From Verrucomicrobium sp. (GTDB lineage Bacteria; Verrucomicrobiota; Verrucomicrobiia; Methylacidiphilales; UBA1321), in assembly GCA_017849585.1 (NCBI GenBank), contig JAFIGT010000021.1, positions 141,615 through 205,614 of the forward strand: a stretch of 64,000 nt of DNA, in the 5' to 3' direction. Below, in pieces: positions 54,334 through 63,923 of the stretch. A program made the position numbers and the translations under genes. Under the pieces are notes generated by a model, which was not told where the DNA came from, did no database searches, and saw only the letters and a program-made list of their open reading frames with translations. The number at the start of each line of letters is the position of its first letter. Position 1 is the stretch's first letter.

Positions 54334-55221
54334 CTAACTCTCGCTCTTCGCTTTGCCGAAGAAGAACTGTTTGATGGCTGCCCCGATGGCGATGAGGCCA
54401 ATGAGCACAAACTTCTTGGCGGCGACGAGAAATACCAGAAGCCCCTTGATTAACCCCGCTTTGACGGCGACTTTACCCGCGACGAGGCCAGCCAGACCAT
54501 AGGCAGCGACCTTGTCTGCACTGGGGACGTAATCGGCGTAGCGATGGCCCTCGTTGAATTCGGTTTGTGCCAGAATGACAGGAGCTTGGGTGTTGATCTC
54601 GGTCAACCGATCCATCCCGCCGACTGCATTGAGGACCAAAACGCCACGACGACCGAGCACGCGGATGTTGTAATTCAGTGTAGATTCCTTGCTGTCGTCG
54701 AACCGCAGTTCCTTGGCCCAATACATCTTGTGGTTGGCCTTGTCGTAGCGGGGAGGTTGCGCCCAGCCGACGAGTTGGACCGATCCGTAGCCCTTCTTCA
54801 CGCGCTCTTTATTGGCTTCTGCGGTGGATTCCTGCATTTCCTTGAGCAGTTTGGAGTAGTCGATGCTCTCGGCATCGTCATCTTTTACGTAGCCATCCTC
54901 GTCGTAGGTCACGATCACGGCCCAGCTATCCCGCGCGGAAACCTTCAAGTTGGCGGGAACGATCATGCCCAGTGTTCCGCTGCCATCAGGGTTGCCCCAC
55001 AGTTTTTCCAGCGTGATCTTGGTATCCTCGGGCGAGAGATAGCGGAATTCCGGATTGAGATTCAACGTGGCGAGACCATCTTGCAGGGTGATCTTGCCCG
55101 ATTGATAATTGAGCTTACTTTCGATCTTGCTTGCTTCGGAAGCCGTTTCGGATTCCGCTTGAACACTGAACATCGCGCAGAAAAACAGCGCCGCCCACCC
55201 CAACTTACGATACATTCCCAT
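54334..55221 (-). CDS. DUF2167 membrane protein
   Basis: A 295-residue protein with a signal peptide (MGMYRKLGWAALFFCAMFSVQA) and a large extracytoplasmic domain with the DUF2167 features (ITLQDGLATLNLNPEFRYL, LGMIVPANL, WAVIVTYDEDGYVKDDDA, VGWAQPPRYDKANHKMYWAKEL), ending in two to three C-terminal membrane spans and a short basic tail. The function of the family is unknown. The start at 55221 is chosen because AAGGGAG lies upstream in good register; a longer frame to 55248 is possible. Confidence 0.82.
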   Translation of the reverse strand: MGMYRKLGWAALFFCAMFSVQAESETASEASKIESKLNYQSGKITLQDGLATLNLNPEFRYLSPEDTKITLEKLWGNPDGSGTLGMIVPANLKVSARDSWAVIVTYDEDGYVKDDDAESIDYSKLLKEMQESTAEANKERVKKGYGSVQLVGWAQPPRYDKANHKMYWAKELRFDDSKESTLNYNIRVLGRRGVLVLNAVGGMDRLTEINTQAPVILAQTEFNEGHRYADYVPSADKVAAYGLAGLVAGKVAVKAGLIKGLLVFLVAAKKFVLIGLIAIGAAIKQFFFGKAKSES

Positions 55222-55426
55222 TGAATACTCCCTTGTTTGCCCAGACACTCAGGCCCGGATTTTGTTCACTCAGCCTCGAATTACACTGTGGGACATCAGT
55301 GTGAAGTCAATCCAGATGTCAGGGATAGTAGGGGACGGTGCCGGACTATTTCTCGCGAAAGTTCAGAAAAACTACTTGCATCCATTGGGGGAAGCCCCTA
55401 CCGTAACCGCTCCCCGGAGATAATTT

Positions 55427-55582
55427 ATGTCACAACATCGCAGCTTACGTAGTTCTGGTACCATCGCAGCCAAGCGCAACGTCCTCAAGCGTTTCGAACG
55501 CGTGGATCTTCTCAAGAAGCGCGGCCAATTCAAAGAAGGCCGCAGCGTCCTGAATTTGCCCAAGACCCGCCCCCCGGAATAA
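55427..55582 (+). CDS. Small basic protein (Verrucomicrobia/Chlamydia-type)
   Basis: A 51-residue, Arg/Lys-rich protein starting MSQHRSLRSSGTIAAKRNVL, continuing with a KRFERVDLLKKRGQFKEG core and ending NLPKTRPPE. I recognise it as the small basic protein family shared by verrucomicrobia and chlamydiae. GGAG lies 8 nt before the ATG. Its charge and length suggest a role bound to ribosomal or other RNA, but no function is established to my knowledge. It precedes the pseudouridine synthase gene by 42 nt and may be cotranscribed with it. Useful as a lineage marker. Confidence 0.85.
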   Translation: MSQHRSLRSSGTIAAKRNVLKRFERVDLLKKRGQFKEGRSVLNLPKTRPPE

Positions 55583-55624
55583 CATCCGGTCATCAAGCGG
55601 TTCCCAGGGAGCCGCTTTTCCGAC

Positions 55625-56935
55625 GTGCGACTGAATCAATTTTTGGCCCGGGCGGGGCATGGCTCCCGCCGCGCCTGCGAGGAACTCATCCTCTCCGGGC
55701 AGGTGTTCCTCAACGGTCAGCGCGTTACCAAGCTCGCTACGCGGGTTGGTCCCAACGACAGCGTTTCCATTGCAGGCAAGAAGCTGCATGCCGAGCGTCC
55801 GCTCACGGCCATGCTCTACAAGCCGCGTGGTTATATTTGCAGCACCGTTGAAGAAGGCGGCGCCAAGACCATCTTCGATCTCCTTCCGCGCGACTGGCCC
55901 CGGGTTTTCTACGTGGGCCGTCTCGACATGGACAGCGAGGGCTTGCTCCTGCTCACCAACAACGGCGAGCTTGCGCAAAAGATGTCGCACCCCAGCTTCA
56001 AGCTGCCCAAGATTTACGAAGTCCGCCTCAACCGCGAGTTCGACTTTGCCGCCGATACCGACAAGCTCCGCAATGGCATGCTCGTTGAGGGCAAGATGGG
56101 CCGCTTCGACGCCATCCACCGCCTCGGCACGCATCTCTACAAGGTGGTTCTCAGCCAAGGTCTCAAGCGGCAGATTCGATTGATGTTTGAGTACGTTGGC
56201 TATACCGTGGAACGACTGGTCCGCACGCAGATTGGTTCGCTCACTCTGGGCGACCTCGCGCCCGGCCAATACAAGATCATCCATGAAAGCGAAGTGGAAA
56301 AACTTTTCAGGCAGCCGGCTGGCACCGTCGCCCCGAGCGAAGAAGCGTCTGCTGCTCCTCAACCGGAATATCGCGATCGGCCTCCTCGTCGTTCCCGGCC
56401 TTTTCGGTCCGATGACCGTGGCCCGCGCCCAAGAGGGGATTACCCCCGCCGCAGCGATCGTTCTCGCAGCGACGAGCGTGGTGAGCAACGCCCCCCGCGC
56501 AGCTACCCCGGTGCTCGCCCCGAACGCCCCAGTTCCCCCCGTCGCGACGACCGTGCGAGCGGAGACGAACCGCGCGGAGAGCGTGGCGAACGCAGCTATC
56601 CCGTCAGCCGTCCCGGTTACCCCGGTGGCAGCAGTTCCCCCCGTCGACCCTTCGCCGCTCGCGGCCCCGGATCGAGCACGGATAATCGCACAGGCTACGC
56701 CTACCCCAAGCGCCCCAGCCCCTACGGAGCCAAAGGCCCCCGCGATCACCGCCCCGGCACAGGCATCCCCCGCCGTTTCGGCGCCCCCAGCGCCGGAGGG
56801 CCGTCCGGTCCGGGTGGGAAAACTTTCTCCCGAGGAGCTCAAGGCCCGGCAGGACGCCGAGGACCGCGCCCGGGCGGCCCAGGCAAAGGGCCCCGCCCCG
56901 GTGGCAAGTTCGGCGGACCGCGACGCGGACACTAA
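55625..56935 (+). CDS. RluB/RsuA-family 23S rRNA pseudouridine synthase with Arg/Gly/Pro-rich tail
   Basis: A 436-residue enzyme. An N-terminal S4 domain (MRLNQFLARAGHGSRRACEELILSG, starting at GTG 55625) is followed by the synthase domain with the catalytic Asp in VGRLDMDSEGLLLLTN (about residues 100-115), KIYEVRLNREF, and GLKRQIRLMFEYVGY. From about residue 235 onward the sequence turns into a 200-residue low-complexity tail rich in Arg, Pro, Gly, Ser and Asp with imperfect YPGARPERPSSPRRDD-like repeats. The tail region overlaps a second open frame (see the next entry). Such RNA-binding-like tails are common in this family. Confidence 0.88.
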   Translation: MRLNQFLARAGHGSRRACEELILSGQVFLNGQRVTKLATRVGPNDSVSIAGKKLHAERPLTAMLYKPRGYICSTVEEGGAKTIFDLLPRDWPRVFYVGRLDMDSEGLLLLTNNGELAQKMSHPSFKLPKIYEVRLNREFDFAADTDKLRNGMLVEGKMGRFDAIHRLGTHLYKVVLSQGLKRQIRLMFEYVGYTVERLVRTQIGSLTLGDLAPGQYKIIHESEVEKLFRQPAGTVAPSEEASAAPQPEYRDRPPRRSRPFRSDDRGPRPRGDYPRRSDRSRSDERGEQRPPRSYPGARPERPSSPRRDDRASGDEPRGERGERSYPVSRPGYPGGSSSPRRPFAARGPGSSTDNRTGYAYPKRPSPYGAKGPRDHRPGTGIPRRFGAPSAGGPSGPGGKTFSRGAQGPAGRRGPRPGGPGKGPRPGGKFGGPRRGH

Positions 56936-57146
56936 TCCGCAGACGCCCGTCGATTATCTGAAAGATAACGAGTGGCAGAAGCACGCGGAAATCCGTTCCG
57001 GCAACGTCACCATCCTGCGCCGCAGCACCGATGAACCGCCCGCTCCAAACGAGACCGTCATTCTTCGCTGGCGCACTCCCACCGAGTTTTCCCGCAACAC
57101 CTTCATGTCTAGCAAGGGCCACACGCCGAACGTTCCGGGGAAATAG
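56283..57146 (+). CDS. Candidate overlapping gene: secreted Ala/Pro-rich protein (frame +1 of rluB tail)
   Basis: A 287-residue frame overlaps the rluB-type tail by about 650 nt in a different frame and then runs 211 nt beyond the rluB stop, where no other gene lies. From ATG 56283 it encodes a Lys/Arg start, a hydrophobic core LLLLNRNIAIGLLVVPGLFGP and a TVARAQ cleavage-like site, i.e. a plausible signal peptide, then a long Ala/Pro/Thr/Val linker and a unique C-terminal part (VDYLKDNEWQKHAEI, NVTILRRS, ETVILRWRTPTEFS). A shifted reading of an Arg/Gly/Pro-rich tail automatically yields Ala/Pro/Val, so the linker alone proves nothing; the signal peptide and unique tail are the evidence. It could also be a shorter gene starting inside. 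Confidence 0.42.
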   Translation: MKAKWKNFSGSRLAPSPRAKKRLLLLNRNIAIGLLVVPGLFGPMTVARAQEGITPAAAIVLAATSVVSNAPRAATPVLAPNAPVPPVATTVRAETNRAESVANAAIPSAVPVTPVAAVPPVDPSPLAAPDRARIIAQATPTPSAPAPTEPKAPAITAPAQASPAVSAPPAPEGRPVRVGKLSPEELKARQDAEDRARAAQAKGPAPVASSADRDADTNPQTPVDYLKDNEWQKHAEIRSGNVTILRRSTDEPPAPNETVILRWRTPTEFSRNTFMSSKGHTPNVPGK

Positions 57147-57197
57147 GTGAAGTCTAAGGTCCAAATCTGTAGTACACTCCTCCACACTTTTCACATC

Positions 57198-58586
<1,389 letters not shown>

Positions 58587-58623
58587 CCTCGGATCTAGAG
58601 CCGTATGAGATTAACCCCCGGCG

Positions 58624-58643
58624 AGCCCCCGGAGGCGGGGGCT
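58624..58643. terminator. Candidate hairpin between argH and GH74-like gene
   Basis: AGCCCCC (58624-58630) pairs with GGGGGCT (58637-58643) across a 6-nt loop, in the short gap between two convergent genes. There is no clear T run, so this is a weak or Rho-assisted site. Confidence 0.35.
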
Positions 58644-58674
58644 GGCTGCGTTGTCGCCCTTTCGGGAGCAACTC

Positions 58675-60885
58675 TCACGGCTTCTTGGCGATGGCGCCGT
58701 AAGCGAATCCGGAGCCGCAAAAGCCAACGTAGACTTTGCCGAACTCGTTCTTGTCACCGTCCATGGCATCGATGAAATCGAAAATACCCAAGGGGTAATC
58801 ACCGACTTTATCCCAGGTTTGACCAATATCAGTCGAGCGGTAAATGCCGTGTCCGTTGTCCCCAATACCCACGACGTAAAGTGTATGGTAACCGCCTTCC
58901 TTCTCCGCTTTGCCCAGCCCGATATTAAAGGCGAGCTTGATGCCGGGGATTTGATTCCACGTCACGCCGCCGTCGGTGGAGCGCCAGACGCCACCCACGA
59001 GGCCTTCCGCGAACCAGAGATCTCCGGCTTTTCCAGGTGTCGACTTCAAGATGGCATTATAGCGATTCGACACGGGATTTCCGACCTTGTTGAAAGTCGC
59101 ACCGCCGTCCGTTGAGCGATAGACACCTTCCTCTGGCCGATAGAAATAAAACGTGTCGGGCAGGACGCGATCCGCGCATAGCGGTTTCAGCGACATGGGG
59201 AATGAGACAAAACCGGTGGTCGTTGGTCCGCCAAACGAAGATTGCGTCCATGTCGCACCACGATCTGCTGTGTAGTAGGGGAGTTTATTCTCGGCAGGAC
59301 ACCAGACGATCTTGTCCGTGCTGTTGGCTGAAACGGCGATGACGCCGTACTTTAGTTCCTCTGGATTTTTTTCTTTTTCCACCAGTGGGAATCGCGTCCA
59401 CGTCTTGCCGCCGTCCGTGGAGTACCCCGAGGAGTTCGTGTGCGGCTTGAAATTCAGGTGATTCTGAAAAACGCCGACGAGGAACTTCGGGTCTGCCGCG
59501 CACCAATCGAGCGCCCACGCGGACATGAAGTTCGGGTACGCGCGCTGCGCCGTGTAGGCAGCCGGGTCATCGAAATAGAAAACGCCGGTATCCCACATCG
59601 CGCCCACCGCTTTCCCTCCGGGAGGAGCAATCACGTCGTTGCCGCATACTTCCTCAATCCCTTCGCTGGCCGCCTGCCATTCGATGACCGGAGCCTTCAA
59701 ATCTTTTGACCACCAGACGCCGAAGCCTTCCGCGAACCAGAGTTTGCCGGGGTCAAATGGATCGAAGGCAATCTCGCCCACGCTGAGCCAATAGTTGGTC
59801 TGTGTTCCCAGCCACTTGACGTTTGAACTATTAAGGTGAAACAAAGTGTAGATCCACGTTTTGCCCTGGTCTTTCGAAATGAACATCTTTCCGCCATTGC
59901 GGGTAACGACTACATGCCTTGCATTCGTCGGGTCAACGGCCACCCCCCAGTAATTGGTATTCCTGCCTTGTTCGTGATCCGGGGTGATGTCGATCCACTT
60001 GCCGTCGACAGAATATTTCCAGACAGAGCCAGTGCCTCCTTTTTCATTATCGCAAACGACATAATAGGTGCGATCCGGTCCCATGGCTGCATCCCGATAG
60101 TGACTGGTATTTCCCGGACCCGATGCGGCGATGTTGGCCCAGGTTTCGCCTCCATCCTTCGATTGAAAGACGCCCCCTTCGAAGACGGTGACGTAAATGA
60201 TCTTTGTCCGGGGCACTTTACCCTCGACCGCGCCACTGCTTTTGTCGAAAACTACCGAGTTTACCCCGTGAATGGGAGCACCCGCAGGGATATCCTTAAC
60301 CTTGCTCCACTTGGCTCCGGCATCCCGGGTGAACCATAGGCCATCGCCTTTCGACGCAAAATAGACGATATCGCTGTTATTCGGATCCACTGCGAGGCGT
60401 TCGCCTTCCTGCCGACCCTCGCCATTCGCCTCAACCTTGACATGGTGGTTGCCAAAAGTAGTCGCCACCCACTTATCGCCGCGATTGGTGCTTCTGAAAA
60501 TCTGGCCGTCAACCTCGCCCCACGGCTTCCCGCCAAACGACATGTAGGCGATATCCGGATCTTTCGGCGCGCTGACGAGGCTGTCGACTCCGGCGTATTT
60601 CCCATATTCAATCGAATCCGGCGGCATGCTCTCTGCCGTGACAACCTGTTTCCACGAAGATGTGGCGGGGTTCCAGCGATAAGCGCCCGAAACATCGGTG
60701 CGGACATAAATCAGATTCTTTTCAGTTGGACTGATGTCCAAGCCTACCACCCAACCGCCGCCGCCAATTTTGAGTGGTTTCCACGAATAACTAGAGGAAA
60801 GATCCGCCGCTTGCAAGGTTAGGGCAGTAGAGAGAGTGCAGCAAAGGGCGATTAACTCACCAAATCGACAGAGTTTAGTTTTCAT
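58675..60885 (-). CDS. Secreted GH74-like xyloglucanase / beta-propeller glycosidase
   Basis: A 736-residue exported protein with a signal peptide (through LTLQAA, about residue 27) and two seven-bladed beta-propeller-like halves rich in BNR/Asp-box type repeats (FRSTNRGDKW, FTRDAGAKW, FQSKDGGETW, FISKDQGKTW, YRSTDGGATF). The start of the mature part, KIGGGGWVVGLDISPTEKNLIYVRTDVSGAYRWN, matches GH74 with the catalytic Asp in RTD. GH74 enzymes cleave xyloglucan backbones. Exact specificity cannot be read. It is convergent with argH, and there is no adjacent transporter or regulator. Confidence 0.85.
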   Translation of the reverse strand: MKTKLCRFGELIALCCTLSTALTLQAADLSSSYSWKPLKIGGGGWVVGLDISPTEKNLIYVRTDVSGAYRWNPATSSWKQVVTAESMPPDSIEYGKYAGVDSLVSAPKDPDIAYMSFGGKPWGEVDGQIFRSTNRGDKWVATTFGNHHVKVEANGEGRQEGERLAVDPNNSDIVYFASKGDGLWFTRDAGAKWSKVKDIPAGAPIHGVNSVVFDKSSGAVEGKVPRTKIIYVTVFEGGVFQSKDGGETWANIAASGPGNTSHYRDAAMGPDRTYYVVCDNEKGGTGSVWKYSVDGKWIDITPDHEQGRNTNYWGVAVDPTNARHVVVTRNGGKMFISKDQGKTWIYTLFHLNSSNVKWLGTQTNYWLSVGEIAFDPFDPGKLWFAEGFGVWWSKDLKAPVIEWQAASEGIEEVCGNDVIAPPGGKAVGAMWDTGVFYFDDPAAYTAQRAYPNFMSAWALDWCAADPKFLVGVFQNHLNFKPHTNSSGYSTDGGKTWTRFPLVEKEKNPEELKYGVIAVSANSTDKIVWCPAENKLPYYTADRGATWTQSSFGGPTTTGFVSFPMSLKPLCADRVLPDTFYFYRPEEGVYRSTDGGATFNKVGNPVSNRYNAILKSTPGKAGDLWFAEGLVGGVWRSTDGGVTWNQIPGIKLAFNIGLGKAEKEGGYHTLYVVGIGDNGHGIYRSTDIGQTWDKVGDYPLGIFDFIDAMDGDKNEFGKVYVGFCGSGFAYGAIAKKP

Positions 60886-60967
60886 GAGGATCGAATGTTA
60901 GGGAACGTCAATTCGACACCAGTTGTATTCGCTAAGTGTGTCGCTTGGCGAGCTATAAAAGCAAGCG

Positions 60968-60988
60968 GGCCGGAGAATAGCTCCGGCC
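60968..60988. repeat. GC-rich hairpin
   Basis: GGCCGGAG (60968-60975) pairs with CTCCGGCC (60981-60988) around AATAG, in the 205-nt gap between panD (end) and the GH74-like gene (start). It may terminate the minus-strand panD transcript, though no T run follows; otherwise a REP-like element. Confidence 0.35.
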
Positions 60989-61090
60989 TGCGATACAGCG
61001 CTCGTTCCTGACGCGTGTGAGGTGTGCCGGAATGATTAATCAAAAGGATTAATCGTGGCGCAAGAAAGAGGTCTGGGCTTCAAACCCGCC

Positions 61091-61465
61091 CTAAATTTCC
61101 CCGCCTTGCGGCGGCGTCAACGGACGATTCTTCGCATCCATCCGGATAATGCGCGGATGATGAGCATCGGCTTCGTCTTCCGGCACATCGGCGAAATTCA
61201 TGATCGTCACCTTGTCCCCGATTTGCCCCAAGTGCGCTGTGGCCCCGTTCAATTCGATCACGCCCGTACCCGGCTTGCCGAAAATCACGTACGTTTCGAA
61301 ACGCTCCCCATTTTCGATATTGCCCACCAAGATGCGTTCGTACTGGCGCAGCCCCACCATCTGGCACAATTCCGCATCAATGGTCAGGCTTCCCTCGTAA
61401 TGGAGGCTGGCTCCCGTCACGGTGGCCCGGTGGATCTTCGATTTCAACAAGCTAATGAGTCGCAT
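61091..61465 (-). CDS. panD: Aspartate 1-decarboxylase
   Basis: A 124-residue pyruvoyl enzyme that makes beta-alanine for pantothenate/CoA. The self-cleavage site is in YEGSLTID (between Gly and Ser at about residues 24-25), which generates the pyruvoyl group. RYERILVGNIENGERFETYVI-like and GATAHLGQIGDKVTIMNFA segments complete the double-psi barrel. Starts at ATG 61465 (MRLISLLKSKIHRATVT). Single gene. I saw no pan genes nearby. Confidence 0.96.
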   Translation of the reverse strand: MRLISLLKSKIHRATVTGASLHYEGSLTIDAELCQMVGLRQYERILVGNIENGERFETYVIFGKPGTGVIELNGATAHLGQIGDKVTIMNFADVPEDEADAHHPRIIRMDAKNRPLTPPQGGEI

Positions 61466-61725
61466 AGTAAATGGCGCGCTTTCAATCGCGCAAAGGGTTA
61501 AGGAAAGATACCATTGGCCTCTTTGTCAAGCAACCTCCCGGGATTGAACACTAAAAATGTCCCGAATAATGATCCCGACCAGAAAAAAACATGGCGAACC
61601 CCACCGCAATCGCCTATAAGATCATTCACCAAGCTAATCTTTTTACCGGTCACTTGATCTCATTCCTCCATTTTACCTTATCTCTATCGAGTTTTTTGGC
61701 TCCCGCGAGCTTGCTTAAAGCAACC

Positions 61726-62949
61726 ATGGCTACTTCCTGCTTTGCCCTGACGGCGTCTAGCCTGAACGATCAGTCACGCCCCAAACCTTTGGAATTTAAG
61801 ACCAAATATGGTCGCGTCCGTATTTGCAATTCCATCCCCGAGGACTTGCATCATGTCTGGCGTCACTCTTTTGCTCGCTACGATCATGACCATCGTTATT
61901 ACGAGTTGACCCATGCCGCGCTGGCGGGCCAGTTCGATCAATACTATCTTCTACTCGACAACGAGAAAGGTCAGACTCAGGCCATTCAACCCTTCTTCAT
62001 CGTGACCCACGATCTGCTCGAAGGGCTTTCCCCCGTCGTCAAGCGCACTGCCGACCGGATTCGTCGCTACCTGCCCAACTTCATGGCCATGCGCATGCTC
62101 ATGGTAGGTTCTCCAGCAGGCGAGGGTGAACTGGCTCATCCCGTCAGCGAAACCGCCATCGACTGGGTTTCCGAAGCCCTGCACGAAGCCCTGCCTGCCG
62201 TCGCCAGACAATTCCGCGCCCCGCTCATCGTGCTCAAAGACTTCCCCAAACATTACCGTACCGTCCTGAGCAATTTCTCCTCGAACGGCTATAGCCGCCT
62301 GCCCAGCATGCCGGCCACCGAGCTCAAGCTCGACTACAACAATTTCGACCACTACGTCGCCACCACGCTCAGCAAAAAAACGCGTCAAAACCTCCGCAAG
62401 AAATTCAAGGACGCCTCAAAATTCCCTCCCATCACTTTTGAAGTGGTCAACAACCTTGAGCCCTACATCGACGTTGTCTACCCGCTCTACCAACAAGTCC
62501 TGAAACGCGCCACCCTCAAGTTCGAAGAACTCAGCCGCGACTACTTCCTCGAACTTGGTCGCACCATGCCCGACCGCACCCGCTTCTTCCTCTGGCGCAT
62601 GGAAGGCCGTATCGTCGCCTTCAGTGTCTGCCTCGTCAACGAGGGAACCCTCTACGACAAATATATCGGCATCGACTACTCCATTGCCCTCGACGTGCAC
62701 CTCTATTTCATCACCCTGCGCGACACCATCGAATGGGCCATCCAGAACCAGATCAAAACCTACTACAGCGCCCCGCTCAACTACGATCCCAAGCGCCACC
62801 TCCGCCAGAAACTCGTCCCACTTGACCTCTACGCCTGCCACACCACCGGCTGGATCAACTCGATTTTCCGCCGCATGGTCGGCCTGCTTGGCCCCACCCG
62901 GCATGACCCCATCCTCGCCGAGTTCGAGAACTTCAAGGACTTGGAATAA
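61726..62949 (+). CDS. GNAT-like acyltransferase (Acetyltransf_6 / BioF2-like domain)
   Basis: A protein of about 407 residues from ATG 61726 (452 if the ATG at 61591 is used; the extra N-terminus is hydrophobic and lower in GC, so I prefer the shorter form). The C-terminal 220 residues carry the double-GNAT pattern of PF13480: KKTRQNLRKKFKDA, a DVVYPLYQQVLKRA helix, DRTRFFLWRMEGRIVAF strand and LYDKYIGIDYSIALDVHLYF. Proteins of this kind are often involved in polysaccharide or lipid aminoacylation. It is followed by two EmrE-like genes on the same strand. Confidence 0.75.
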   Translation: MATSCFALTASSLNDQSRPKPLEFKTKYGRVRICNSIPEDLHHVWRHSFARYDHDHRYYELTHAALAGQFDQYYLLLDNEKGQTQAIQPFFIVTHDLLEGLSPVVKRTADRIRRYLPNFMAMRMLMVGSPAGEGELAHPVSETAIDWVSEALHEALPAVARQFRAPLIVLKDFPKHYRTVLSNFSSNGYSRLPSMPATELKLDYNNFDHYVATTLSKKTRQNLRKKFKDASKFPPITFEVVNNLEPYIDVVYPLYQQVLKRATLKFEELSRDYFLELGRTMPDRTRFFLWRMEGRIVAFSVCLVNEGTLYDKYIGIDYSIALDVHLYFITLRDTIEWAIQNQIKTYYSAPLNYDPKRHLRQKLVPLDLYACHTTGWINSIFRRMVGLLGPTRHDPILAEFENFKDLE

Positions 62950-63023
62950 CCAGCCCGAAGCGGGATCCAAAGTTCCTGAACCCAGGTTTTACTCCCGCGT
63001 CAACATCAGATCTCTCCATCCGC

Positions 63024-63449
63024 ATGAGCGCCGCCACCACCTTTCCCAAACTCCCCTGGTGGCTGAACCCCTACCTGCACATCGTCCTCGCCGCCCTGCA
63101 AGTCACCGCCTCCGAAGTTTGCCTCAAACTTGGAGCTGACCAGACTGCGTACGTCTTTCACAACCCCCTCCTAGATTCCCTCGGTATCGCCAGTCTAGGC
63201 ACCTGGTGGGTCTGGGGCGGTATCCTCTTCTACCTCGGCAGCTTCGTCAGTTGGCTCCACGTCCTCCGCTACATCCCACTCAACATCGCCTTCAACCTCG
63301 TCAACATCGAGCACGTCTTCATCCCCCTCGCTTCCGCCTTTTTCCTGCACGAATACATCAGCCCCCTGCGCTGTGCCGGTATCGCCCTCGTCCTGCTCGG
63401 CGTCTGGGTCATCGCCAAACCACTTGTCAACGTGGAAGAAAAACTGTGA
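63024..63449 (+). CDS. EmrE/EamA-like half transporter A
   Basis: A 141-residue inner-membrane protein with four predicted spans (about residues 15-33, 58-78, 82-104 and 115-135), like SMR or ArnE/ArnF-type half transporters. FNLVNIEHVFIPLASAFFLHEYISP and the last helix GIALVLLGVWVIAK are EamA-like. Its stop overlaps the next gene start (GTGA, 63446-63449), so the two halves are made together and probably form a heterodimer. The context behind a GNAT-like protein gene suggests a lipid-linked sugar or modified lipid as the substrate. Confidence 0.78.
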   Translation: MSAATTFPKLPWWLNPYLHIVLAALQVTASEVCLKLGADQTAYVFHNPLLDSLGIASLGTWWVWGGILFYLGSFVSWLHVLRYIPLNIAFNLVNIEHVFIPLASAFFLHEYISPLRCAGIALVLLGVWVIAKPLVNVEEKL

Positions 63450-63790
63450 ACCTCACCGCTATCTTCCTCATCATCTTCTCCCAAGTCTGCCTGGTGGCGG
63501 GTCAAATCTGGCTCAAACACGCCATGAACCAGACTCATCACGAAACCGTGAAGCGCAGTACCTTTATACTCAACTTCGGACTCGGTATCAGCGCCATGAC
63601 CCTCTGGTTCCTCCTCTGGCTCGGCCTCATGCGCCACTTCGACCTCAGCTACCTCTATCCATTCGAAGGACTCAGCCCACTCCTCATGGCAGCCGGAGCC
63701 AGCATCTTCCTCAAAGAAAAAATGACCTGGCGGCTCTGGGGCGGCATCCTCCTCATCAGCATCGGCCTCGCACTAGTTTCCGCTTCCTAG
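63446..63790 (+). CDS. EmrE/EamA-like half transporter B
   Basis: A 114-residue four-span protein beginning at GTG 63446 (MNLTAIFLIIFSQVCLVAGQIWLKHAM). The pattern SYLYPFEGLSPLLMAAGASIFLKEKMTWRLWGGILLISIG is the signature of the second half of SMR/EamA-type proteins. It overlaps half A by 4 nt in a coupled arrangement. Together they match the layout of ArnE/ArnF lipid-linked aminoarabinose flippase pairs, although sequence identity cannot be judged here. Confidence 0.8.
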   Translation: MNLTAIFLIIFSQVCLVAGQIWLKHAMNQTHHETVKRSTFILNFGLGISAMTLWFLLWLGLMRHFDLSYLYPFEGLSPLLMAAGASIFLKEKMTWRLWGGILLISIGLALVSAS

Positions 63791-63897
63791 AGTCTGCTCA
63801 CAATCGTTGCCGCCCATCTTCATCGTGGAAAATAGGCGTAATCGTCATGCACTGCCTCATTGTGATGGTCCGCGAAAACTGAGTCGTGAGGAGAGTT

Positions 63898-63923
63898 AGT
63901 CTGGGTATAAGGAGAACCAGACT
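63898..63923 (+). promoter_or_regulatory. Hairpin exposing or hiding the transposase ribosome-binding site
   Basis: AGTCTGG (63898-63904) pairs with CCAGACT (63917-63923), which ends immediately before the ATG at 63924. The 12-nt loop (63905-63916) holds the ribosome-binding sequence AAGGAGA. This places the translation start of orfA at the base of a stem. Confidence 0.5.
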
